From an uncultured Flavobacteriaceae bacterium (GTDB taxonomy: Bacteria > Bacteroidota > Bacteroidia > Flavobacteriales > Flavobacteriaceae): a stretch of DNA of 64,000 nucleotides. The position numbers and the translations under genes are program-made. The stretch spans positions 62,001 to 126,000 of the forward strand of contig CANMWN010000001.1 in the NCBI GenBank assembly GCA_947501625.1, given 5' to 3'. Shown piece by piece: positions 45,485-54,202 of this stretch. Position 1 is the first letter of the stretch, and every line of letters begins with the position of its first letter. The notes beneath the pieces were generated by a model. That model was not told the origin of the DNA. It made no database searches and saw nothing but the letters and a program-made list of their open reading frames with translations.

Positions 45485-47068
45485 TTAAATTTTATTATTT
45501 GTTAATTCTCCATTTACAGTTCTCAATATTTCTAATGGATTTTCATTTTTTAATTCATTTGGCAATAAATCATTTGGCCAATCTTGATAACTAAAAGGTC
45601 TTACCCAACGTTTTATCGAGTTTACTCCAACAGCTGTAAATCGGCTATCAGTTGATGCTGGATAAGGACCACCATGTACCATTGAGGTACACACTTCAAC
45701 TCCAGTTGGAACACCATTAAATATAATTCTCCCAACTCTATTTTGCAAGGAGTTAACTACATTATTGTAGTTAGAAACTTCTTTTTCGTCCGAAATTAGA
45801 GTTCCTGTTAATTGTCCTTCTAACTTTGAAATTATTTTTTCTAATTCCTTAACATTTTCACATTGAACTACAATTGAAAACGGACCAAAAACTTCTTGAT
45901 GTAACTTAGTATTATTCAAAAATGTTTCGCCATCTACAGTTGCTATTACTTGTCTTGCAAAATTTGATTGAATAATATCTTCAAATTCTGCAGTCACTTT
46001 AATATTCTCTTGAGATAGTACTGCAGACTTATTCTGAACATAAGCACTCACAATATTAGGGTGCAACATACAAGTTGGGTCAATCTTTAAAATATTAGAA
46101 GACAAGTTATCTACAAAGTTTGATAATTCTTCACTTTTCAAGCCTAATATCAATCCAGGATTGGTACAAAACTGACCAGTTCCTAATGTAATAGATTTAG
46201 CATAGATTGACGCCAATGAATCACCGTTATTTTGAAGCGCTTTTGGCAATATTACAACTGGATTAATACTTCCCATTTCAGCAAATACAGGAATAGGTTC
46301 ATCACGTTGTGCTGCTAAATCATATAATGCTCTACCTCCACGAATGCTTCCAGTAAAACCTACTGCTTTAACATCAGGATGTTTTACCAATTGAACACCA
46401 ACTTCAATTCCACTACTATTAATATTTGAAAAAACACCATTTGGCATTCCAGTTTTTTCTGCAGCTTTTATAATTGCAGATGAAACCAATTCTCCAGTTC
46501 CTGCATGCATAGGATGTGATTTAACAATTACTGGACAACCTGAAGCCAATGCTGCAGCAGTATCACCTCCTGCAGTGGAATATGCTAACGGAAAATTACT
46601 CGCTCCAAAAACTACCACAGGACCTAAAGGAATCATTAATTTACGAACATCTGGTCTTGGCATTGGTTCTCGATCAGGTTGAGCAGTATCAATAGTCGCT
46701 TCGACCCAAGAACTTTCATCAACCAACTTTGCAAATGCTCTTAATTGACCAACAGTTCTTCCTCTTTCACCTTTTGCTCTTCCTTCTGGCAAACCTGTCT
46801 CAGAACAATATGTTTGAATTAACTCATCATCTAAAGCCAAAATCTCATCAGCAATAGCGTCTAAAAATACTGCTTTTCTTGTTCCTGAGATTTTACTAAA
46901 TTCTATATATGCACCCTTGGCTAAAGCAACTGCATTATCTATTTCATCAGAAGTTGCTTCAATAAAAGCAGTTTCATTTTCTTGATTTAATTGAGGGTTA
47001 AATGTTTTATATGTTTTGCTACCTTCAGCACTTAATTTATTCCCAATATAATTTTTCCCTGTAATCAT
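45485..47068 (-). CDS. 2-oxoglutarate semialdehyde dehydrogenase (ALDH family)
   Basis: 527 residues, aldehyde dehydrogenase (NADP-type) fold. NAD(P)-binding GPVVVFGASNFPLAYSTAGG is near 149-168, and VGFTGSIRGGRAL near 235-247. The catalytic Glu is in FAEMGSINPVV and catalytic Cys in GTGQFCTNPGL near 300. The length and ASNFPLAYS/FAEMGSINP motifs match ketoglutarate semialdehyde dehydrogenases used for hydroxyproline, sugar-acid or glucarate breakdown. Next to the deaminase gene, it would complete conversion of hydroxyproline to 2-oxoglutarate. Confidence 0.88.
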   Translation of the reverse strand: MITGKNYIGNKLSAEGSKTYKTFNPQLNQENETAFIEATSDEIDNAVALAKGAYIEFSKISGTRKAVFLDAIADEILALDDELIQTYCSETGLPEGRAKGERGRTVGQLRAFAKLVDESSWVEATIDTAQPDREPMPRPDVRKLMIPLGPVVVFGASNFPLAYSTAGGDTAAALASGCPVIVKSHPMHAGTGELVSSAIIKAAEKTGMPNGVFSNINSSGIEVGVQLVKHPDVKAVGFTGSIRGGRALYDLAAQRDEPIPVFAEMGSINPVVILPKALQNNGDSLASIYAKSITLGTGQFCTNPGLILGLKSEELSNFVDNLSSNILKIDPTCMLHPNIVSAYVQNKSAVLSQENIKVTAEFEDIIQSNFARQVIATVDGETFLNNTKLHQEVFGPFSIVVQCENVKELEKIISKLEGQLTGTLISDEKEVSNYNNVVNSLQNRVGRIIFNGVPTGVEVCTSMVHGGPYPASTDSRFTAVGVNSIKRWVRPFSYQDWPNDLLPNELKNENPLEILRTVNGELTNNKI

Positions 47069-47142
47069 CCTTACTTATTTTTTAAATGTTTTTTTTCAAA
47101 TTTACTGATTTGTTAGCTACTTCTTTTGAATATTTCAAAGTC

Positions 47143-48099
47143 TTAACCTATTAAGTCCAGAACTTCAAGTCTTTCTTTTGCTAGAATATATCTTACATGT
47201 ACATCATCAATTTGCTGTTGAGTTAATTTCTTACCAAAGGTACGAAGTCCTCCAGCAACATCATTATGATGAATTCCCATAGCAAGCTTAAGATATTCCA
47301 TAAGCAGTGGCTGAGCATCCAAATAAGATAAGGAATTTAAAGCCTGAGAGATTTTATTTGCCTCAGCCCATTCTCCATTTAAAACATACTCCTGCATAGT
47401 AATACTTGCTTTTGGGAATATAGTACCTACACCTGTAATCCCTCCACTTGCTCCAGCGAGTCCTGCATATACAGTGACTGTGTCTACTCCTGCCAAAATT
47501 TTTAAATCTTTGTTATCTAACATCAAGGTTTCAATAATTGAAACATCTATAGTCGATATTTTAAGAGCAGTTACCTTAGGAAGAACAGAAAGTCTTTTAA
47601 GAAGGTCAGTTGAGAGTGCATGATAACCCGCAGCATCAGGATTGTTATAAGGCATAATAGTTACGCCAACATCTTTTGCAATTGCTTCAGAAAGTGCATA
47701 GTACTCATACATTTCTTTTTCAGAAGGAACTGTCTTAGTTTTTGGTGGCATAACCATGACCGTATCAACTCCAACTGTTGCAAGTCCTTCAACGATTTTA
47801 GCAAGTTCTTCCTTAGTTTCTGCTGCTGCTCCACTAATCAACGGGACATTATATTCTTTAGCAACCTCAGAAAGGGATTTAAGTAAGGAAAGACGCTGCT
47901 TAGTGCTCAGGTAACTATTCTCACCTAGAGTTCCAGAACCTACAAGTCCGCTCATTCTGCTTCCGCCTTTTCCTTGAACTTTTAAAATACCTGCAGCCTG
48001 TTTTTGTGTTGCATCAAAGTCAATTTCAAGAGCGCCGGATTTTGACTCTTTCAACCATGTAAACACGGCAGGCATTACTCCATTCCATTCTAAACTCAT
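47143..48099 (-). CDS. DHDPS-family 1-pyrroline-4-hydroxy-2-carboxylate deaminase-like
   Basis: 318 residues, TIM-barrel class I aldolase-type fold. The Tyr-containing motif PYNNPDAAGYH begins at residue 150 and the Schiff-base Lys is 180 in TALKIST. The GSGTLGENSYLS loop (55-66) replaces the usual GTTGE phosphate/keto-acid loop. Relatives in hydroxyproline clusters remove ammonia from 1-pyrroline-4-hydroxy-2-carboxylate to give 2-oxoglutarate semialdehyde, matching the next gene's enzyme. It is first gene of the minus-strand cluster, divergent from the AraC regulator. Dihydrodipicolinate synthase itself is unlikely given location. Confidence 0.85.
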   Translation of the reverse strand: MSLEWNGVMPAVFTWLKESKSGALEIDFDATQKQAAGILKVQGKGGSRMSGLVGSGTLGENSYLSTKQRLSLLKSLSEVAKEYNVPLISGAAAETKEELAKIVEGLATVGVDTVMVMPPKTKTVPSEKEMYEYYALSEAIAKDVGVTIMPYNNPDAAGYHALSTDLLKRLSVLPKVTALKISTIDVSIIETLMLDNKDLKILAGVDTVTVYAGLAGASGGITGVGTIFPKASITMQEYVLNGEWAEANKISQALNSLSYLDAQPLLMEYLKLAMGIHHNDVAGGLRTFGKKLTQQQIDDVHVRYILAKERLEVLDLIG

Positions 48100-48223
48100 C
48101 GTAAAATATTTTTTGGTAAAATTACACTGATTCTTCGTCTTTCGTTAATCTCAAAATATCCACTACTTGTACATTTTTATCCAGATAAGTGATATAATTT
48201 CTTTTTTTGATTAATATTGCACC

Positions 48224-49066
48224 ATGAAAGTCCTTCCATTTAAAATACCAAAACCAGAAAACAATGCAATTGTATTTCAAGAAGATATAGAAATATATTT
48301 CTATGACAAACTTCATCAACATGAAGAAATTCAAATAACTTTAATTCTTGAAGGTAAAGGGACATTAATCGTAGGTGATTCAATCAACTACTATGACAAA
48401 GGAGATATCCTAGTTATTGGAAGTAACATTCCACATGTATTTAAAAGTGATAGTGATGAAATATCAAAATCGCACATGCAAAGTTTATTCTTTTCAAATA
48501 CTTCTTTTGGTGTTGATTTTTTTTATCTTGAAGAATTACAAGAATTAAAACCGTTTTTTAAACGCGCAAAGCATGGGTTTAAAATAACTTCTTCAAAAAA
48601 TTTGATTTCTAATTTGTTTTCAGAATTAAAAAAGGCTACAAAATTTAAATTATTTACTTCATTATTGGAAATTATAAGAGTTTCTTCAAGTGCTAATTAT
48701 AAAAGTCTCTCTTCATTTATATATGAAAAAAAATATTCTGAAATTGAAGGTAAGAGAATGCAGGCTGTTTTTGATTACACCATGCAAAACTTTCAAAAAG
48801 ATATTTCTCTAAACACTATTGCGTCTGTAGCAGCAATGACTAAAAATGCTTTCTGCAAATACTTCAAAAAAAGAACGAATAAGACTTATTTTAACTTTTT
48901 GACCGAACTAAGAATAGAACATGCGTGTAAACTACTAATTGAAAACAAGGACATTTCAATTTCTGAAATTGCTTATAATTCTGGATTTAATAACATCTCT
49001 AACTTCAACAGGCGATTTAAAGAAATTAAAAAAGTAAGTCCTTCTAAATTTAAGAAAGAGAATTAA
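48224..49066 (+). CDS. AraC-family regulator with cupin sensor domain
   Basis: 280 residues. The N-terminal cupin (about 15-110; LHQHEEIQITLILEGKGTLIVGD) probably binds the effector. The C-terminal double helix-turn-helix (about 178-280; ISLNTIASVAAMTKNAFCKYFKKRT and ISISEIAYNSGFNNISNFNRRFK) binds DNA. Transcribed away from the hydroxyproline enzymes across a 124-bp gap, it is the likely local activator. The ligand is inferred to be hydroxyproline or an intermediate. Its 3' end overlaps the convergent MmcQ/YjbR gene by 17 bp. Confidence 0.87.
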   Translation: MKVLPFKIPKPENNAIVFQEDIEIYFYDKLHQHEEIQITLILEGKGTLIVGDSINYYDKGDILVIGSNIPHVFKSDSDEISKSHMQSLFFSNTSFGVDFFYLEELQELKPFFKRAKHGFKITSSKNLISNLFSELKKATKFKLFTSLLEIIRVSSSANYKSLSSFIYEKKYSEIEGKRMQAVFDYTMQNFQKDISLNTIASVAAMTKNAFCKYFKKRTNKTYFNFLTELRIEHACKLLIENKDISISEIAYNSGFNNISNFNRRFKEIKKVSPSKFKKEN

Positions 49067-49412
49067 GTTCGTCTTTCAATTTTTTAGTTAATCCACTTAC
49101 AACTAAATCATAAGAGTGATCAATTAATTCAAAGAAAAAATCATCAGAAAAAGTAGTGTTAGGAAATACTGTATTCCAATGTTTTTTACTCATGTGATAT
49201 CCTGGAATAATCGAAGATTCATATTCTTCTCTCAATTCCATTGACCATTCAGGATTGCATTTTAAATTTACCTGAAAAGGTTGACGTTCTAGACCACAAA
49301 GTGCAAACATTTTCCCCATCACTTTAAATACCAAAGTTTGTTCATCAAAAGGGAAAGATTCTGTTACTCCTTTTTTGGTCAAACAGTATTCTCTATATTG
49401 TTCTATATTCAT
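49050..49412 (-). CDS. MmcQ/YjbR-family protein
   Basis: 120 residues, the full small YjbR fold: KKGVTESFPFDEQTLVFKVMGKMFAL near 13-38, FQVNLKCNPEW near 46-56, and MSKKHWNTVFPN near 75-86. The family is structurally like DNA-binding CyaY-type domains and often called DNA-binding, but function is not established. It is last gene of the ruvC operon, overlapping the DUF4230 gene by 4 bp. Confidence 0.85.
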   Translation of the reverse strand: MNIEQYREYCLTKKGVTESFPFDEQTLVFKVMGKMFALCGLERQPFQVNLKCNPEWSMELREEYESSIIPGYHMSKKHWNTVFPNTTFSDDFFFELIDHSYDLVVSGLTKKLKDELNSLS

Positions 49413-50017
49413 TCTAGCAACTTTTTTGGTTCTTCAGGCAATTCAAGATTACTCGTATCTAATTTCCACCCAATAGTATTAGCAAGAGTTTCTATATTTT
49501 GAATATTTTCTAGCATTTCTTTATTAGCAAGTTCCAACAATCCACTTTCAGGAATTTTATCAACAATCGCTTGTTTTACCTCCTTATTTAATTCAGTTAA
49601 ATCAGTCGCATTAAATTTATTTAAAAACCCTTCTGATTTGTTATAATAAGCAGCATCTATATCCATTGAGAGTAATTTAGCACTTGGAAAATCTGTTATT
49701 GAAATGGTTTTATTAGAAATGTTTGGCGTGATTTTCATTTCCGATAAATCATAACCAATCTGTACAGTTGCATTAACAGTCAGTATTGCCTTTTTTTCAC
49801 TTGGAATTAGGTTTAAAAAATATTTTTTCACACTTTTTTTGGTATGAATTTCGGAGAAATTCCCTTCAACCGAAACCAATTTACAGACTTTTTTTATACT
49901 CTCAACTAGAATAATTGACTGCTTGTCAACTTCTTCTTTTCTAGAATTATTATAAAAATATTTTACTCCAAGAAAGGCAACCAATGCTCCGAAAAGCACA
50001 CCAATAATCACATCCAT
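49409..50017 (-). CDS. DUF4230 membrane-anchored protein
   Basis: 202 residues. A single N-terminal helix (about 2-23) is followed by a soluble domain. The body has VCKLVSVEGNFSEI near 45-58 and ATVQIGYDLSEMKITP near 85-100, typical of DUF4230. Predicted extracytoplasmic and envelope-associated; function unknown. Lies 1 bp after the cyclase gene. Confidence 0.8.
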   Translation of the reverse strand: MDVIIGVLFGALVAFLGVKYFYNNSRKEEVDKQSIILVESIKKVCKLVSVEGNFSEIHTKKSVKKYFLNLIPSEKKAILTVNATVQIGYDLSEMKITPNISNKTISITDFPSAKLLSMDIDAAYYNKSEGFLNKFNATDLTELNKEVKQAIVDKIPESGLLELANKEMLENIQNIETLANTIGWKLDTSNLELPEEPKKLLE

Positions 50018-50018
50018 A

Positions 50019-50768
50019 TTATCTCAATTTATATAAGACAGGTCGACTTGGCGACGCATCATTATTAAATGATGCAACCTGCAAATTCAACAAATATTCT
50101 CCATCTTTTACTTTATTTTTTACATATACAAACTCTGTAATTGTAGCATCCAATCTTTGTTTACCATCATAATTCCAAAATGCTTTATGAGCCAACAATT
50201 TTCCAGCATCCTTTTCTTTATCAACCGACGGCAAATCAACCAACAAGTGTTTCACTCCAATTTTTCGAATATAATTTGCTGCCTCCTCAGACAAATAAGG
50301 TGGATTGGTATTTGAATACTGACTTGTTCTTTTTGATTTATCATTAGGTAATGTTCTAATAACTAAAGCTTCGATATTATCATTTTGAATAGCCTTTTCT
50401 ACTTGATTTTTAGTGACAACACTATCTCCATCACTTTGAATTTCAGGAGTTATTGAAATGAGTTGGGCTATAAAAAAGAATTTATCAAAACTATCATTTA
50501 CGCTATGAAACTCTTTAGTTATATGTCCTATAGATTCTGTATGCGTTCCGTGAGCATGAGGGTTAAATTGAACATTATTAAAATTAACTGGTGAGCCTTT
50601 CTCCACACTACCAATAAAACCATCATTTATTACTGGCTCAATTTTAGGCGCATCTAAATACCATGCATTCACATTACTTTTTGAAGAAGATAATGTTAAA
50701 GAAATATCAATTGGCTTTGAGAGGTTTATTCTATATTTTTTATTGTATAGTTTGATTTTAACTTTCAT
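50019..50768 (-). CDS. Cyclase/kynurenine-formamidase family metal hydrolase
   Basis: 249 residues of the cyclase (KynB-like) family. The metal-binding motif FNPHAHGTHTESIGHI is at about 69-84 with two His and the HxGTHxE pattern. Also present are VIRTLPN near 135-141 and PYLSEEAANYIRKIGVKHLLVDLPSVD near 156-182. It likely hydrolyses an amide or lactone; no other tryptophan-degradation genes are nearby, so calling it kynurenine formamidase would be unsupported. Confidence 0.85.
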   Translation of the reverse strand: MKVKIKLYNKKYRINLSKPIDISLTLSSSKSNVNAWYLDAPKIEPVINDGFIGSVEKGSPVNFNNVQFNPHAHGTHTESIGHITKEFHSVNDSFDKFFFIAQLISITPEIQSDGDSVVTKNQVEKAIQNDNIEALVIRTLPNDKSKRTSQYSNTNPPYLSEEAANYIRKIGVKHLLVDLPSVDKEKDAGKLLAHKAFWNYDGKQRLDATITEFVYVKNKVKDGEYLLNLQVASFNNDASPSRPVLYKLR

Positions 50769-50787
50769 TTTTTAAAAATAATCATTT

Positions 50788-51927
50788 TTAATCAACCATA
50801 AACAATTCAGATGCAATTCCGTCAGCAAGAAATTTCCCTTTTTCAGCTGTTTTAAGTTTCTTCGCTCCATTTGAATCAACAACTAATTCAAGTAATTCTT
50901 GCTTGACAAACTTCCGAGAAGAAGCCAGTAAATGAGTCAAATACTTTTCTCCAAACTCTTGTTCAATTTTATTTAATGAAACACCCCAAATCGTTCTTAA
51001 TCCTGTCATAATATATTCATTGAATTGATCATTTAGAGTAAGCACCTCAACTTTTTTAGGCAAAATTTCACTTTGAATCGACTTTATATATTTAGCATTA
51101 TTTGAAACGTTCCAACTTCGTTCTTTACCATTAAAAGAATGTGCTGATGGTCCAACACCTAAATACGGTTTTCCTTGCCAATAACTTGTATTGTGCTTCG
51201 AGAAAAAATCTGGTTTTCCAAAATTCGAAATTTCATATTGAATAAATTCATTTAGCATAGTATCTTCAACCAAAATATCAAAATGTTCTTTCGCTAATTG
51301 TTCATCCAAAGGTGAATATTTCCCATTTTTTATAAATGCATCTAGCGCTGTTTTTGGCTCAACTGTCAACGCATAACTAGAAATATGATTGACTCCAAAA
51401 TCAAAAGCAATTTGCAAATTTTCTTTCCATTTTTCAATACTCATATTCAGCACTCCGTAAATCAAATCAATCGTAATATTATCAAAGTAGCGACTCGCCA
51501 CTGAGAGGCACTTTTTTGATTCTTCAGCATTATGAGAACGATTCATATATTGTAAATCTTCATCAAAAAAAGATTGAATTCCGACACTTAATCTATTAAT
51601 CGGACTTTCAGAAAGCTCAAGTATTTTTTCATTACTTAAATCATCAGGATTGGCTTCTAAAGTTATTTCTGGATTATCAACAACTTCAAAATTTTGTTGA
51701 ATAACATCAAGTAAAAATTGAATTTCATTAATACTCAACAAACTAGGTGTACCTCCTCCAAAATAAATTGTTTCGACCGTTTCTGTGATTTCCTCTTTTC
51801 GCAAAATCAGTTCGTCAGCAATGGCCAGAATCATCTCTGATTTTCTTTTTAATGAAGTAGAAAAATGAAAATCACAATAATGACATGCTTGTTTACAAAA
51901 AGGAATATGTAGGTAAATTCCTGCCAA
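50788..51927 (-). CDS. hemW: Radical SAM heme chaperone HemW
   Basis: 379 residues. The 4Fe-4S/SAM motif is C11-x3-C15-x2-C18 (IPFCKQACHYCDFHFS). Further HemW segments: TIYFGGGTPSLLS near 59-71, LEANPDDL near 92-99 and GVGPSAHSFNGKERSWN near 240-256. Formerly named coproporphyrinogen oxidase-like; HemW delivers heme to apoproteins. The first three Cys and following Phe match HemW rather than HemN. Next to DUF3667 and ruvC in a minus-strand operon. Confidence 0.9.
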   Translation of the reverse strand: MAGIYLHIPFCKQACHYCDFHFSTSLKRKSEMILAIADELILRKEEITETVETIYFGGGTPSLLSINEIQFLLDVIQQNFEVVDNPEITLEANPDDLSNEKILELSESPINRLSVGIQSFFDEDLQYMNRSHNAEESKKCLSVASRYFDNITIDLIYGVLNMSIEKWKENLQIAFDFGVNHISSYALTVEPKTALDAFIKNGKYSPLDEQLAKEHFDILVEDTMLNEFIQYEISNFGKPDFFSKHNTSYWQGKPYLGVGPSAHSFNGKERSWNVSNNAKYIKSIQSEILPKKVEVLTLNDQFNEYIMTGLRTIWGVSLNKIEQEFGEKYLTHLLASSRKFVKQELLELVVDSNGAKKLKTAEKGKFLADGIASELFMVD

Positions 51928-52674
51928 CTAAAGAGTTTTTAACCAAACAATAAGGAAAGATAAGCCAAAGCCTAATAGTATATATAATATTACGGAAGTC
52001 ATATAAGCAAATAATAGTTTAATAATTAACCATATATTTCTAGATTTAAATAATGAGGTAAGTGCATAAAGTATATACAACAATAATATTGCTAAAGGAA
52101 TCATCCTTAACTCAGGATTAACAAATTTTAAATAAAAAATTAAAACAGAGGTTATTATAGTATAAAACCCAATTATATAAAACGAAATTGCAATATATTC
52201 TGACCAAAAATATCGTTTTGAAAAAAAAAGTTTAAGTGCTATTGAAAGTGTAAATACAAAAATAAAAACAATATTATTCCCATTTTTAGAAAAGTATCTT
52301 CCCGACTCAACTAATAAATTCATTGTTTCTTGGCTCCCTCCTCCTGCAGCAACAAAGCCTTCCATTGGGTCAAAATTTGATATTGTTTTCAATAAAACAA
52401 AAACTATGGTAGTTAATATTAAGAAAGCAACTGGTTTGTAATATTTTTTTCTTTTACCGCTTAGGTATTCCCTGAACAATTTTCCAGGATTTACAACCAA
52501 CATTTTCAAAGTAAGGAACAATGGTGCATTTACTGAAAATACAGTATCAACAAAATCTTGAAAAGTCTCTTTAAAGGTTACTTTATGAATTGATGTGCGT
52601 TGACCACAATTTTCACAGTAGTTAACATTGACCGGTTGTTCGCAATTTTTACAAATATTTAAAGAATCACTCAT
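51928..52674 (-). CDS. DUF3667 membrane protein with zinc ribbon
   Basis: 248 residues. N-terminal zinc ribbon CKNCEQPVNVNYCENCGQRT (about 8-27), then a cytoplasmic helix segment (LTLKMLVVNPGKLFREYLSGKRKKYYKPVAFL) and about five membrane helices to the C-terminus. This is the standard DUF3667 architecture, common in Bacteroidota and of unknown function. Exactly packed between ruvC and hemW (1 bp and 0 bp spacing). Confidence 0.85.
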   Translation of the reverse strand: MSDSLNICKNCEQPVNVNYCENCGQRTSIHKVTFKETFQDFVDTVFSVNAPLFLTLKMLVVNPGKLFREYLSGKRKKYYKPVAFLILTTIVFVLLKTISNFDPMEGFVAAGGGSQETMNLLVESGRYFSKNGNNIVFIFVFTLSIALKLFFSKRYFWSEYIAISFYIIGFYTIITSVLIFYLKFVNPELRMIPLAILLLYILYALTSLFKSRNIWLIIKLLFAYMTSVILYILLGFGLSFLIVWLKTL

Positions 52675-52675
52675 T

Positions 52676-53227
52676 TCAACTCACTTTATTAGGGTTTTGC
52701 TTAACAAAAGCACTCCAACCTGTATAACTTTTCCCAGCAGTGACTTTACCGCTATTATAAAAATGGCATACTGCTGCAGCCAACCCATCAGTTGCATCTA
52801 AATTTTTAGGCAACGATTTTAATTTCAACGTATTTTGAAGCATTCCAGCAACTTGCTCTTTACTTGCATTACCATTTCCGGTAATTGCCATTTTTATTTT
52901 TTTTGGTGCATATTCTGTAATTGGTACTTGTCTTGATAATCCTGCAGCAATAGCAACTCCTTGCGCCCTTCCTAACTTCAACATTGATTGTACATTTTTA
53001 CCAAAAAAAGGGGCTTCAATGGCTATCTCATCTGGATGATAAGTGTCGATTAATTGAATAGTTCTTTCAAAAATACATCTCAATTTTACAAAATGGTCGT
53101 CATACTTTTTCAATGCCAATTCATTCATCAACATAAATTCCATTTTTTTATTGACAACTTTTATTAAGCCAAAACCCATAATGGTGGTTCCGGGATCAAT
53201 TCCTAATATGATTTTTTCTGTAGACAA
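52676..53227 (-). CDS. ruvC: Holliday junction resolvase RuvC
   Basis: 183 residues. RNase H-fold endonuclease that cleaves Holliday junctions with RuvAB. Catalytic acids: Asp11 in [13 protein letters not shown], Glu in [20 protein letters not shown] near 67-86, and the C-terminal Asp pair in [16 protein letters not shown] near 143-158. First gene of a six-gene operon with unrelated envelope proteins. An A/T-rich palindrome lies in the short divergent gap to the next plus-strand gene. Confidence 0.95.
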   Translation of the reverse strand: MSTEKIILGIDPGTTIMGFGLIKVVNKKMEFMLMNELALKKYDDHFVKLRCIFERTIQLIDTYHPDEIAIEAPFFGKNVQSMLKLGRAQGVAIAAGLSRQVPITEYAPKKIKMAITGNGNASKEQVAGMLQNTLKLKSLPKNLDATDGLAAAVCHFYNSGKVTAGKSYTGWSAFVKQNPNKVS

Positions 53228-53239
53228 TATTTTGTTTCT

Positions 53240-53259
53240 TTGTTGTAAATGTACAACAA
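53240..53259 (+). promoter_or_regulatory. Inverted repeat spanning the start codon of the UPF0104-like gene
   Basis: TTGTTGTA and TACAACAA are exact reverse complements separated by AATG, so the ATG start (53249-53251) lies in the hairpin loop. It is also close to the ruvC start (53227) on the other strand. It could bind a regulator or restrict translation; chance in A+T-rich DNA is possible. Confidence 0.35.
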
Positions 53260-54202
53260 CCTAAACCCAAAATACAAGTCGTTTTTATTTTTTCTAATTA
53301 AACTTAGTATAATTGGTGGTTCATTATATTTTATTTACCATAAAATAACTCAAAATGGTTCCTTAAGTTTTAATGAATTTTCTAATCAGTTAGGCAATAT
53401 ACTTTTTAAAAAAACTTGGATAATTCCAATTTTACTATTATTTACTGTATTAAATTGGTTTTTTGAAATCTTCAAATGGAAAACACTTGCTAATTCAATC
53501 AAATTTACTTCATTTTATGAGGCTACAAAACAAAGTTTAGCATCTCATACTGTATCTTTATTAACACCTTACAGGATTGGTGAATATGGAGGAAAAGCAC
53601 TTTACTTTCCAGGTAACAAAAAAAAGATAGTATTATTAAATTTGACAGGAAATTTATACCAACTATTAGTGACAATATTATTTGGTGTTTTTGGAGTAAT
53701 CTATTTTATTGATAATTATGATATTGAAATAGATCTATATAAAGTTAGAGGGTTAGGTTATTTTATCGGGTTTATTTTATTACTTTTTATAACCAATAAA
53801 AATCGGAAATTGCTTTACTTTTTTGATTTTGAAAAATTAGTTGATTATATTAAAAAGTTTACACTTTCATTTCATTTAAAGATTTTTATATCCTCTGTTA
53901 TCAGATACTTATTATTTTCACACCAGTTTTATTTTTTACTAATATTATTTGGTGCTGAAATTGACTATGAATCATTAATGTTACTAATTTTCTCAATGTA
54001 TTTTATTGCATCTTTTATTCCAACAATAACTTTATTTGATTGGGCAATAAAAGGCTCTGTTTCAATTTATATATTTTCTTTTTTAAATATTCCTGAAATA
54101 ACAATAATTACTATTACAACTTTAATGTGGATTTTAAATTTTGCGTTGCCTGCTATAATTGGAATTTTATTTGTTATAACGTTTAAACCTGTAAAAAGAT
54201 AA
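53249..54202 (+). CDS. UPF0104/lysylphosphatidylglycerol synthase TM-region protein
   Basis: 317 residues with about seven to eight membrane helices. The [17 protein letters not shown] motif near 102-118 is the conserved loop of the LPG-synthase transmembrane (UPF0104) family, which acts as lipid flippase or in glycolipid handling. It lacks the aminoacyl-transferase domain of MprF. The next gene, a membrane glycosyltransferase, overlaps by one base (TAATG), suggesting they act together on a lipid-linked sugar. Confidence 0.8.
   Translation: MYNNLNPKYKSFLFFLIKLSIIGGSLYFIYHKITQNGSLSFNEFSNQLGNILFKKTWIIPILLLFTVLNWFFEIFKWKTLANSIKFTSFYEATKQSLASHTVSLLTPYRIGEYGGKALYFPGNKKKIVLLNLTGNLYQLLVTILFGVFGVIYFIDNYDIEIDLYKVRGLGYFIGFILLLFITNKNRKLLYFFDFEKLVDYIKKFTLSFHLKIFISSVIRYLLFSHQFYFLLILFGAEIDYESLMLLIFSMYFIASFIPTITLFDWAIKGSVSIYIFSFLNIPEITIITITTLMWILNFALPAIIGILFVITFKPVKR

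Noticed and set aside
48122-48334. 70-codon minus-strand frame reaching into the AraC regulator
   Set aside because: Most of it is antisense to the regulator's cupin domain; only its C-terminal part is of slight interest and is listed as a weak finding, not as a gene.
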